From positions 62,001 through 126,000 of the forward strand of contig PNAJ01000057.1 of NCBI GenBank assembly GCA_003170295.1: a stretch of DNA of 64,000 nucleotides, written 5' to 3'. Position numbers and translations under genes: made by a program. Source of the DNA: Bryobacterales bacterium (GTDB taxonomy: Bacteria; Acidobacteriota; Terriglobia; Bryobacterales; Bryobacteraceae). Under the pieces are notes generated by a model. It was given only the letters and a program-made list of their open reading frames with translations. It ran no database searches and was not told the origin of the DNA. Positions 52,531-59,984 of this stretch are shown in pieces (within the stretch, counting starts at the first letter, position 1; each line of letters begins with the position of its first letter).

Positions 52531-55467
52531 ATGAAAAATACATCGATTTGTATCCTTATAGCGTCTTATTTGACCATAATTACGCACGCGCAGAGTCTTC
52601 GCGGTACCGTAACCGACCCATCGGGCGCTCTGGTTCCAAGCGCCCTGGTGCAGCTCCGCGGCCCAGGCCCCGAGCAGCGCGCGACGACCGACGATAAAGG
52701 GCAATACACGTTTACTTCGGTGCGGCCCGGCAACTACACGGTCCGCGTGATTGCCAAGGGTTTCAGCGTCAATCAGAAGCAGAATTTCGAAATCACGTCG
52801 GCGAAAACGCTGGATGTTCAGCTCACTATCGAGGCGGAATCGCAGGTAGTGAATGTTGAGGAGACTGCGGGGCAGGTGACCACCGATCCGGGTTCGAACG
52901 GCGACGCGTTGGTGCTCCATGCCAAAGAATTAGAAGCACTTTCAGACGATCCCGACGAGCTCGCGCAACAGTTGCAGGCGATGGCTGGGCCGGCGGCGGG
53001 ACCGAACGGAGGTCAGATATATATTGACGGGTTCACCGGCGGCAACCTGCCGCCGAAATCGTCGATTCGCGAAGTCCGTATCAATTCGAATCCTTATGCG
53101 CCGGAGTACGACCGTCCGGGATTCGGGCGTATTGAAATTCTGACAAAGCCAGGAACCGACACGATGCACGGGCAGGTGTTTTTCCAGTTCAACAATGAAC
53201 ATTTTAATTCCCGTAGCGCATTGTTTATGCAATCCTCGCTGCCGCCTTATAAACAGATCTTCGAAGGATTCAACCTCGGCGGGCCGATTAAGAAAAACAA
53301 GGCATCGTTCTCGCTCGATTTCGACCGGCGCGATATTACCGAAAATGCGTTCATTCTGGCGACGACGCTCGACAGCAATTTCAATCCGCAAACGATCAAT
53401 CAAGGGGTAGTGACGCCGCAGACGCGCATGACTATCACGCCTCGTCTCGATTACATGATCAACGACAAGAATACGGTAGTGGTGCGGTATCAGAATACAC
53501 GTATCGGCCAGGATGATAACGGTGTCGGCAGCTACAGTTTGTTATCGCAGGCGTACAATTCGACGAATCAGGAAAATACTATCCAGCTCACCGAAACAGC
53601 CGTGCTGAGCGCGAAGGCGATCAATGAAACGCGGTTTCAATACCAGCACGTGACATCGAGCAACATCGCCGCGGATACGACTCCGCAGATCAACGTGGCG
53701 GGGTCGTTCGTGAGCGGGGGCTCGCCCAACGGGAACTCCGGCAGCAGGCAGAACAGCTATGAGCTGACCAACAATACGACCTATGTATTCGGTTTGCACT
53801 CGTTCAAATGGGGCGCGCGCATTCGCGAATCTTCGGTCAGCAATACGTCGATGAACGACTTTAACGGGGCCTACACATTCCTTGGCGGGAGCGGTCCACT
53901 ACTCGATGCGAATAATCATGCAATCGCGGGAACATCAGAGCCGCTCACTGCGCTTCAGGTTTATCAGCGGACCCTGATCGGACAGAAAGCAGGATTGACC
54001 GACGCGCAAATCCGGTTGCTGGGCGGAGGCGCCGCGCAATTTCAACTGGGCGCGGGAACGCCTACCATCAGTGTCAATCAGTTTGACATCGGTCTCTACG
54101 CCAACGACGATTGGCGATTAAAACCGAACCTCACGTTGAGCCTCGGCCTGCGCTATGAGAACCAGACGAACATCAGCGACTACGGGAATTTCGCGCCGCG
54201 CGTGGGTGTTGCATGGGGGATGGACGCGCACGGCGGTAAGCCCGCGAAAACCGTGCTGCGCGCGGGGTTTGGCATCTTTTACGATCGCATCGCATTGAAC
54301 TCGACGCTCAATTCCGAGCTTTATAACGGCATCACGCAGCAGTCGTATTTCATCATGAATCCGGCGTTTTTTCCTGTGATTCCGACGCTTAGCTCGCTCA
54401 CGAAGTCGCCGCAACAACTGCAGGAGTTGTACGCGGAGATCGTGGCGCCGCGTTCTTATCAGGGAAGCATTGGTGTCGACCGGCAGATCAACAAATACGC
54501 CCGCATTAGCGCGCAATACATGACCAATCGAGGGGCGCACTTGACGCGGTCGTTGAATATCAACGCTCCTATTAATGGGACGTATCCGTTTGGTGATTCC
54601 ACGTTGCGGCAGTTGACGGAAGCCAACGGACTTAGCAGGACGAATCAGTTCGTGATGTCGCCCAGCGTCAACTATAAGAAGTTTTTCCTGTTTGGATTTT
54701 ATTCCTATGCGCATGGCAGGAGCGACAACGAGGGAGCGCCGGCCGATCCGTACAATCTGAAAGCGGAGTGGGGCCCGTCGACGTTCGCCGACGTGCGGCA
54801 TCGCGCGGTGATCGGGACCAACATCCCTTTGCCGTGGCAAATCAGCATCAGCCCATTCCTGATGATGAGCAGCGGAGCGCCGTATAACATCACGACCGGC
54901 ATCGATTCCAACGGCGATGGCGTCGCGGCGGAACGGCCGTCGCTTTCGACCAGCGTGTCAGCCGCAAGTTGCACTGGTACGGGCTTCAAGTATGAGGCGG
55001 GCTATGGATGCTTCAATCTGAATCCAGCGCCGGGTACGGCGATCGGGCGGAACTACGGCCGTGGTCCCGCGACGGAGGCGATCATGCTGCGCATCGCGCG
55101 GACGTGGTCGTTTGGAAACAAAGAGACGGCGCAAGGGCCGCAGGGTGGTGGTCCTCCGATGGGCATGGGCGGTGGCGGTCCTCCGCGCGGTGGTCCTCCT
55201 CCGGGTGGCGGCGGTGGTGGTGGCGGCCCGATGATGATGGGCGGCGGAGGCGGCGGGGCAGGGAAGAAATACAGCCTGACTGCGAGCGTGCAAGGGTCCA
55301 ACGTGCTGAATCATACGAATTTTGGAGCACCAGTGGGGAACCTGTCGTCGCCGTACTTCGGCGAATCGATCAGCCTGGCATCGGGCTTCGGGCCTCCTGG
55401 CGGAGGGAGTGGGGGGTCGCCTACGTATAACCGGAAGATCACTTTGCAGATGCGGTTTACTTTCTGA
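52531..55467 (+). CDS. Oar-like TonB-dependent receptor with Gly/Pro/Met-rich insertion
   Basis: 978 residues. Leader MKNTSICILIASYLTIITHA, then a carboxypeptidase-regulatory domain (SLRGTVTDPSGALVPSALV to about residue 105), a plug (DPDELAQQLQAMAGPAAGPN, FTGGNLPPKSSIREVRINSN, YAPEYDRPGFGRIEILTKPG) and a 22-strand-type barrel ending KITLQMRFTF. Near the end (about 868-912) is a low-complexity Gly/Pro/Met insertion (MGMGGGGPPRGGPPPGGGG, MMMGGGGGG), probably a long extracellular loop. No TonB box is clear. It is co-oriented with the DUF5666-like gene, and both likely belong to one transcript. Substrate unknown. Confidence 0.88.
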   Translation: MKNTSICILIASYLTIITHAQSLRGTVTDPSGALVPSALVQLRGPGPEQRATTDDKGQYTFTSVRPGNYTVRVIAKGFSVNQKQNFEITSAKTLDVQLTIEAESQVVNVEETAGQVTTDPGSNGDALVLHAKELEALSDDPDELAQQLQAMAGPAAGPNGGQIYIDGFTGGNLPPKSSIREVRINSNPYAPEYDRPGFGRIEILTKPGTDTMHGQVFFQFNNEHFNSRSALFMQSSLPPYKQIFEGFNLGGPIKKNKASFSLDFDRRDITENAFILATTLDSNFNPQTINQGVVTPQTRMTITPRLDYMINDKNTVVVRYQNTRIGQDDNGVGSYSLLSQAYNSTNQENTIQLTETAVLSAKAINETRFQYQHVTSSNIAADTTPQINVAGSFVSGGSPNGNSGSRQNSYELTNNTTYVFGLHSFKWGARIRESSVSNTSMNDFNGAYTFLGGSGPLLDANNHAIAGTSEPLTALQVYQRTLIGQKAGLTDAQIRLLGGGAAQFQLGAGTPTISVNQFDIGLYANDDWRLKPNLTLSLGLRYENQTNISDYGNFAPRVGVAWGMDAHGGKPAKTVLRAGFGIFYDRIALNSTLNSELYNGITQQSYFIMNPAFFPVIPTLSSLTKSPQQLQELYAEIVAPRSYQGSIGVDRQINKYARISAQYMTNRGAHLTRSLNINAPINGTYPFGDSTLRQLTEANGLSRTNQFVMSPSVNYKKFFLFGFYSYAHGRSDNEGAPADPYNLKAEWGPSTFADVRHRAVIGTNIPLPWQISISPFLMMSSGAPYNITTGIDSNGDGVAAERPSLSTSVSAASCTGTGFKYEAGYGCFNLNPAPGTAIGRNYGRGPATEAIMLRIARTWSFGNKETAQGPQGGGPPMGMGGGGPPRGGPPPGGGGGGGGPMMMGGGGGGAGKKYSLTASVQGSNVLNHTNFGAPVGNLSSPYFGESISLASGFGPPGGGSGGSPTYNRKITLQMRFTF

Positions 55468-55513
55468 GAAGTGGCCAGCGCGGCCCGATGATCCAGAGCG
55501 GTAGGATAGGCTC

Positions 55514-55729
55514 ATGACGATCGAACTCAACTCGGAACAGCAGCGCGTGGTCGATCTCGCGATTCAGTCTGGCGCATACCGCGACTCCAATGAGGTGATT
55601 GCTACGGCGCTATCGATGCTTGCTGAGGACATCGAAGATGGGGCCGTTTCAGAAGCGCGCGCGCATGAGCCGCGATCTACGCTAGCCGAGGTCGAGGCGG
55701 AATTGCGGGCGCGCGGCAAGTTGAGGTGA
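55514..55729 (+). CDS. ParD-family antitoxin, orphan
   Basis: 71 residues: TIELNSEQQRVVDLAIQSGA, YRDSNEVIATALSMLAEDIE, the ribbon-helix-helix of ParD/CopG antitoxins, with an acidic tail (SEARAHEPRSTLAEVEAELR). No ParE/RelE toxin follows; the next gene is on the opposite strand 58 bases on. It is therefore an orphan or a toxin-less remnant. The start at 55514 has a weak GGATAGG-like upstream site. Confidence 0.85.
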   Translation: MTIELNSEQQRVVDLAIQSGAYRDSNEVIATALSMLAEDIEDGAVSEARAHEPRSTLAEVEAELRARGKLR

Positions 55730-55786
55730 AAGATGGAGGGGGGTAGGAGTCGGAGGAAAGGTAACTCTGCCGGATTCCGTATTCGC

Positions 55787-56614
55787 TCAGCCTTCGGATG
55801 CCGAATGCCTCACGCAGCGCAAGGCCGATTGCTCCCGCCAGTACTCATCGCCGACAGGAAGCCAGCCGTGAGGTAGTTTTGCTGTCGCGTTTTCATTGTG
55901 TATCACGATGAATTCGTTCCCCGGCTCGTAGGGGGTATTGACCCAATCTGAGGCACTGTAAATCAGCGCGCTCACATGGGCGTACGCAGGGTCAAGAAAA
56001 ATGTCTGTCTTGACTCGCGCGCCCTTAGCCTTCTGAACCCCATCCCTGTGTTCGAGAGAATAGCCGGCGTGAGCGCCGGTGCTTTTGTTCACGTCCAGGA
56101 CTAGATAGCCAACGCCGAGGGCGGCGCGAACAATTCGCGGAATGGGTTGCTCCAAAAACTGCGTGTAGAGCATACATCCAGAAATCGCGATGACCGCAGC
56201 CTGTTCCTGCTGGATGATCTTGTCCTGAATATAGCCCTTGATGATCCTGGATTTCGTTTCGATGGCGTTTCGTAAGCGGAGGATGAAATCGTCAACGGGC
56301 ACCTCATACGACCCGTTTCTTGGCGGGGCTTCGAGTGCATCCTCGCCACTGCCGGGGTAGGCAACAACAGCTTCAATCCAAACATCAGGGTTTGTCGCGC
56401 GCAGGTCAGGGCCTCTTTGCTTCTTCTTAGTGCGATTCTGCTCAACAATGTTGATTCCAGAGCGCCGGAGAGCGTGCGCTAGGTATAGTTCCCAGAAAAC
56501 GGACGGTGGCATATCCGTCATCGCATGATGGGAGGCGTTCGCGTCTAAGAAATGACAGCATTCTTGCCGAAGCTGCTCACGAAACTTGCGGCCCTGTGAT
56601 GTCATTTCCAACAT
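55787..56614 (-). CDS. Uncharacterised protein with restriction-endonuclease-like features
   Basis: 275 residues, not assigned to a family. In the N-terminal third, FWELYLAHALRRSGINIVEQ and then GPDLRATNPDVWIEAVVAYPG show the order helix-E, P-D, strand with E-x-V that is reminiscent of PD-(D/E)XK nuclease folds, but the final Lys is replaced by Val. The rest (KSRIIKGYIQDKIIQQEQAA, then VIAISGCMLYTQFL) has alpha/beta character. It has no leader. It sits between an orphan ParD and a RelE module, in a stretch of accessory genes. A nuclease-derived, possibly inactive protein is inferred, weakly. Confidence 0.5.
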   Translation of the reverse strand: MLEMTSQGRKFREQLRQECCHFLDANASHHAMTDMPPSVFWELYLAHALRRSGINIVEQNRTKKKQRGPDLRATNPDVWIEAVVAYPGSGEDALEAPPRNGSYEVPVDDFILRLRNAIETKSRIIKGYIQDKIIQQEQAAVIAISGCMLYTQFLEQPIPRIVRAALGVGYLVLDVNKSTGAHAGYSLEHRDGVQKAKGARVKTDIFLDPAYAHVSALIYSASDWVNTPYEPGNEFIVIHNENATAKLPHGWLPVGDEYWREQSALRCVRHSASEG

Positions 56615-56738
56615 AACTTAAGAACTATGATAACGCGGTCGGCGAAGGAGTCGCCTCCCCTTCGCCCCTTGCGCAAGTCGTGGAAAAATCGGGGGAGGTT
56701 GCTGCCCCGGTGTCCGGTTTCCTGGGTCGATACGTGTC

Positions 56739-57203
56739 ATGATGACAAATGGGGGCAAGTTACCGATGTCCACTTTGGGGATCGTTGGTGAAGAGATCGA
56801 CAAACAAGCGGCGCTGGCTAGCGCGGCACTCCAAGGCATCGCGGGCGTTGGGCCGCGTGCTGTCCTCGATATGCTGGGGCCGTACTCGGCGGTACTTTAC
56901 ATTGCCGAGCGCGTTGTCGAATCCGATGTTTTCAACGCGGAACTGGTTCGGTCTCTCCACTCCAAAGTGCTTCCTCTGGAGCGCATGGCTGACAGCATGC
57001 TCGCGGACGCCAGGCAGCGGGGTTATTTCGACGATCCAGATGTAGCCGAGCCGCTTCATTGGCTGGAGACCTGCAATGAGCAAGTGAAGGACTGCATGGT
57101 TGCGCTGGAATCCATGCTGGACCCGCAACTCGACGACCTTATGAACGCGGCGGTTGAGGAGCACCAGCGGGGTGAGACGGTTCCACTGGAGTCGATTCGT
57201 TGA
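56739..57203 (+). CDS. Unrecognised antitoxin-like partner of a RelE-type toxin
   Basis: 154 residues (a second ATG at 56766, with GGGGG upstream, would give 145). I do not recognise the fold. It is helical, with GIAGVGPRAVLDMLGPYSAV and a long acidic C-terminal part. Its ending EEHQRGETVPLESIR matches the short linear toxin-binding tails of many RelE antitoxins (E-x-x-x-G-E-x-x-P-L-E-x-I/L). The toxin gene begins 12 bases downstream. It is much longer than the usual 70-90-residue antitoxins, which is why it is noted as novel. Confidence 0.6.
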   Translation: MMTNGGKLPMSTLGIVGEEIDKQAALASAALQGIAGVGPRAVLDMLGPYSAVLYIAERVVESDVFNAELVRSLHSKVLPLERMADSMLADARQRGYFDDPDVAEPLHWLETCNEQVKDCMVALESMLDPQLDDLMNAAVEEHQRGETVPLESIR

Positions 57204-57215
57204 ATGGGTCGTTGA

Positions 57216-57482
57216 GTGAGCCGCTACAGCCTTTCTGTATCCGGGTCAGCTGCAAAATACCTGGATCGCTGCGACGCGCCGACCCGTGAGCGGTTGCAAC
57301 AGAAGCTCGAAAAGCTAAAGGTCGGTCCCTTCGATAGGCAGAATTCGAAACCCCTGAGGGGCAGGAAAGAGCAGAGATCGGCGAGGGTCGGAGACTTTCG
57401 CATCCTCTTTCAGGTGCACGGCCTTGATATCATCGTTGTTGAGATTGGCCCTCGCGGCGACATATACAAGCACGGGCAGTGA
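57216..57482 (+). CDS. RelE/ParE-type toxin
   Basis: 88 residues from GTG. SLSVSGSAAKYLDRCDAPTR and ERLQQKLEKLKVGP form the helical hairpin; KPLRGRKEQRSARVGDFRIL begins the sheet and the last strand reads VVEIGPRGDIYKH. The pattern K-x-L-x-G-x(5)-R-x-G-D-x-R-I-x-(F/Y) is typical of RelE mRNA interferases. It pairs with the unusual upstream gene. The C-terminal Tyr (IYKHGQ) matches the catalytic position. Confidence 0.87.
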   Translation: MSRYSLSVSGSAAKYLDRCDAPTRERLQQKLEKLKVGPFDRQNSKPLRGRKEQRSARVGDFRILFQVHGLDIIVVEIGPRGDIYKHGQ

Positions 57483-57521
57483 TCGTTTTGCTCATGGTTC
57501 TCGCGTACTGAGAGGACGATC

Positions 57522-57872
57522 ATGGCGAGGAAATTATCCGAATTATTTCAGGCCACGCGCCTGAAGTGCATGAGATCCGAAGATATCAAGAACAGGCAAT
57601 GGACTGACGCCGAACGGCAAGCGATGCGCCGTATTTCCGAACGTCAGGCGGCTGGAAAAAGCTCGCGCGTTAGCCGGGACATCCCTCGGCTGACCGATTC
57701 GCAGTTGGCGGCCATGGTCCGGCTTCGAGATGCCCGGAAGCCGAAAGTCGCGGTGAGCGTGCGTCTTGACCCGCCGGTACTCGATTGGTTGAAATCTAAG
57801 GGCGAGGGGCACTTGACTCGCATCAACGACATCCTTACAAGGCTGATGGAAGCGGAGCGCCGGACGAGATAG
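57522..57872 (+). CDS. BrnA-like antitoxin, orphan
   Basis: 116 residues. The C-terminal part (VAVSVRLDPPVLDWLKSKGE, GHLTRINDILTRLMEAERR) is the ribbon-helix-helix of BrnA, the antitoxin of BrnT. The N-terminal half (ARKLSELFQATRLKCMRSED) is longer than in typical BrnA. No BrnT toxin is found upstream; a RelE toxin gene ends 39 bases before. It could be the third gene of the RelE operon or an orphan regulator. Confidence 0.75.
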   Translation: MARKLSELFQATRLKCMRSEDIKNRQWTDAERQAMRRISERQAAGKSSRVSRDIPRLTDSQLAAMVRLRDARKPKVAVSVRLDPPVLDWLKSKGEGHLTRINDILTRLMEAERRTR

Positions 57873-57896
57873 GAACAACCTAGGCGATCTTGAGTG

Positions 57897-57918
57897 CCGC
57901 TCCCTGCGGTCACGGCTC
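57897..57918 (+). repeat. Dispersed 22-nt palindromic (REP-like) repeat, copy C
   Basis: CCGCTCCCTG-CGGTCACGGCTC, two differences from copy B at 50481. It lies 24 bases after the BrnA-like stop. Confidence 0.68.
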
Positions 57919-58090
57919 GGTAAAAGCATGCCGCGTTCCGCTACATGCACGGCTTGGGGTCGAGAAATACGGCCGCTATACAACTAAGCGCTGCACGTTG
58001 ATAACGCATCAGGCCGGCGTGCGGCGGTTTCCTTAATTTGGCCAACCTCGTGCTCACAAGAGGCAGACATCTTAATAGAAGGAAGGTTAT

Positions 58091-58288
58091 ATGCACGAGT
58101 CACACAGGAGAGCGGCGGAGCAGCACGAACTCGCGGCACACGCCCATCGCACGGCGGCCGAGCACAATGAAAAAGGGGATAACCCGACGAGTAACTGGCA
58201 TGCCGAACGGGCGCTGGAGTATTCGAATCACGCTTACGAACTTGCCAAGGATGCGCACACGAAATCCGGGCAGATGGTGACGCTTTAG
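58091..58288 (+). CDS. Small His/Ala-rich helical protein
   Basis: 65 residues: HESHRRAAEQHELAAHAHRT followed by AAEHNEKGDNPTSNWHAERA. The spacing of H, A and E predicts a helical hairpin with one face rich in histidine. It is a paralogue of the first part of the next gene, which starts after a three-base gap. AGAAGGAAGG lies upstream of ATG. No function is known; metal or stress binding is possible from the histidine content, as inference only. Confidence 0.8.
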   Translation: MHESHRRAAEQHELAAHAHRTAAEHNEKGDNPTSNWHAERALEYSNHAYELAKDAHTKSGQMVTL

Positions 58289-58291
58289 TTT

Positions 58292-58639
58292 ATGTCTACA
58301 CGCTATAACGACGGATCCCATTACGAGAATCACCAACGAGCCGCGGAGTTGCACGACCTTGCGGCGCACGCCCATCGCAGCGCGGCCGACCATCGGGGAA
58401 AGCAGGATCACGAGACCGGGCCGGAACATTCACGACACGCTCTGGAGCACTCCCAGAGAGCTCATGAGCAGAGTGCGGAGACGCATCACGCTGCGACGAC
58501 GGAGCATGGCATCGCCCAGTTCGGCCATAGTGAGATCGCGGCCCGCGCGCATGAGCTTTGGCGGGCGAGAGGCTGTCCGGAGGGATCCTCGCAAGCGGAT
58601 TGGTTCGACGCCGCGGAAGAATTACGAGGGCGCAGCTGA
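58292..58639 (+). CDS. His-rich helical protein with C-terminal DUF2934
   Basis: 115 residues. Residues 1-70 repeat the motif H-x-R-A-A-E-L-H-x-L-A-A-H-A-H-x-x-A-A-D-H of the preceding gene, followed by EHSRHALEHSQRAHEQSAET. Residues 78-112 (IAARAHELWRARGCPEGSSQ, ADWFDAAEELRG) are a DUF2934 domain, a 35-40-residue helix pair found at the ends of many proteobacterial and acidobacterial stress proteins. Three bases separate the two genes, so they form an operon of tandem duplicates, one with the extra domain. Confidence 0.82.
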   Translation: MSTRYNDGSHYENHQRAAELHDLAAHAHRSAADHRGKQDHETGPEHSRHALEHSQRAHEQSAETHHAATTEHGIAQFGHSEIAARAHELWRARGCPEGSSQADWFDAAEELRGRS

Positions 58640-58787
58640 CCATATCCGGTCGCTTGACTCTCGGTGGTCACGCTTGCGGAAATAGCGAAAAGTTTTTACA
58701 AAATTTAAACTTATCGGGCGGTTATATTGAGGTCGTTTCCAGCATACTGTCCATGGTCGCCAATCTCCAAATCAACGGAAACCTAAC

Positions 58788-59897
58788 ATGCGCCTGTCCG
58801 TAAATAACTTGTCCATGCCTCTGTTCGCGATGATGGCTGTCACGCCGATCGTCGCCGGTCCTTTAGGGTTTAATGTCACCCTCCTTGCATCCGACCAACC
58901 CGGCGTCGCGGCGACGACGGACCCGGGCCTCCTCAATGCATGGGGTCTCGCCGCTTCTCCGGCCTCTCCGTTCTGGATCAGCGCGAACGGCTCCGGTACA
59001 TCCGTGCTTTATAACGGAGCGGGGGCAAAAGTGGCACTGGTCGTGACGATCCCTGGCGCCGGCACTCCTACCGGGATAGTCTTCAGTGGTGTGGGCGGAT
59101 CGTTCAATAGCGATTCATTTCTATTCAGTTCTGAAGACGGGACGATCTCGGGATGGAGAGGCGCGCTGGGAACGACCGCTGAGACACTGGTCGCGGGGAG
59201 CGCCGCTAACGTCTATAAAGGCCTCACGCTGGGAACCGTGGGTGGAAGCACCTACGCCTACGCCGCCAATTTTCGGACGGGAGCCATCGACGTGATTAAA
59301 GGGAATGCCGCGGATCCGGGCCTTAGCGGCTCTTTTGTGGACGGGAGCCTGCCAGCCGGTTACGCGCCCTTCAATATACAGAATCTCGGCGGCGTACTTT
59401 ACGTCACCTATGCGGTGCAGGATAGTGCGAAGCGCGATGACGTGCCTGGCGCGGGTAATGGCATCGTCGACAAATTCGATTTGAACGGTAATTTCCTCGG
59501 TCGCGTGGTAACGGGAGGCGCGTTGGATTCTCCTTGGGGACTTGCCCTGGCTCCTGCGGGGTTTGGCGATGTTGCGGGAGATCTCCTCGTCGGGAATTTC
59601 GGCGATGGCACGATTCATGCCTACGATCCGTCCACGGGAACTCTTATCGAGACACTGCAGGACGCGGGCGGGAATCCCATCATGATCGACGGTTTGTGGG
59701 CTCTCCGCTTCGGCAATGGTTCTGGATCGGCAAGCGTGACAAATCTTTATTTCACGGCCGGCCCCAATCACGAAGCCGACGGGCTCTTCGGCGATCTGGC
59801 GACTGTTCCAGAGCCTGCAACCTGGGCACTGGCCGGGCTCGGCGCTGCTGTGGTCCTTCTGCGGAAGCGGCTGCTTGGTTCTCCTTCGAAGAATTAG
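58788..59897 (+). CDS. TIGR03118 family protein with PEP-CTERM sorting signal
   Basis: 369 residues. A signal peptide covers about 1-24; the core is a beta-propeller-like array (NAWGLAASPASPFWISANGS, GTPTGIVFSGVGGSF, YAANFRTGAIDVIKGN, DSPWGLALAPAGFGD). The C-terminus VPEPATWALAGLGAAVVLL-RKR is a full PEP-CTERM: the VPEP motif, a hydrophobic helix, then basic residues. An exosortase (EpsH-like) must cut it elsewhere in the genome. The upstream gap (58640-58787) is AT-richer and may carry the promoter. Probably a surface or extracellular-matrix protein. Confidence 0.92.
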   Translation: MRLSVNNLSMPLFAMMAVTPIVAGPLGFNVTLLASDQPGVAATTDPGLLNAWGLAASPASPFWISANGSGTSVLYNGAGAKVALVVTIPGAGTPTGIVFSGVGGSFNSDSFLFSSEDGTISGWRGALGTTAETLVAGSAANVYKGLTLGTVGGSTYAYAANFRTGAIDVIKGNAADPGLSGSFVDGSLPAGYAPFNIQNLGGVLYVTYAVQDSAKRDDVPGAGNGIVDKFDLNGNFLGRVVTGGALDSPWGLALAPAGFGDVAGDLLVGNFGDGTIHAYDPSTGTLIETLQDAGGNPIMIDGLWALRFGNGSGSASVTNLYFTAGPNHEADGLFGDLATVPEPATWALAGLGAAVVLLRKRLLGSPSKN

Positions 59898-59984
59898 AGC
59901 AATTTCGCTCGCTGGCGCGTCTAACGGATTGAGAAGCCGCGTTTGCGGAGCTTCTGATATCCTGTTAACAGAGGGCTTTCGCCT

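Noticed and set aside
51880-52920. Minus-strand frame of 346 codons
   Set aside because: Spans two co-oriented exported-protein genes on the other strand, with no leader or domain.
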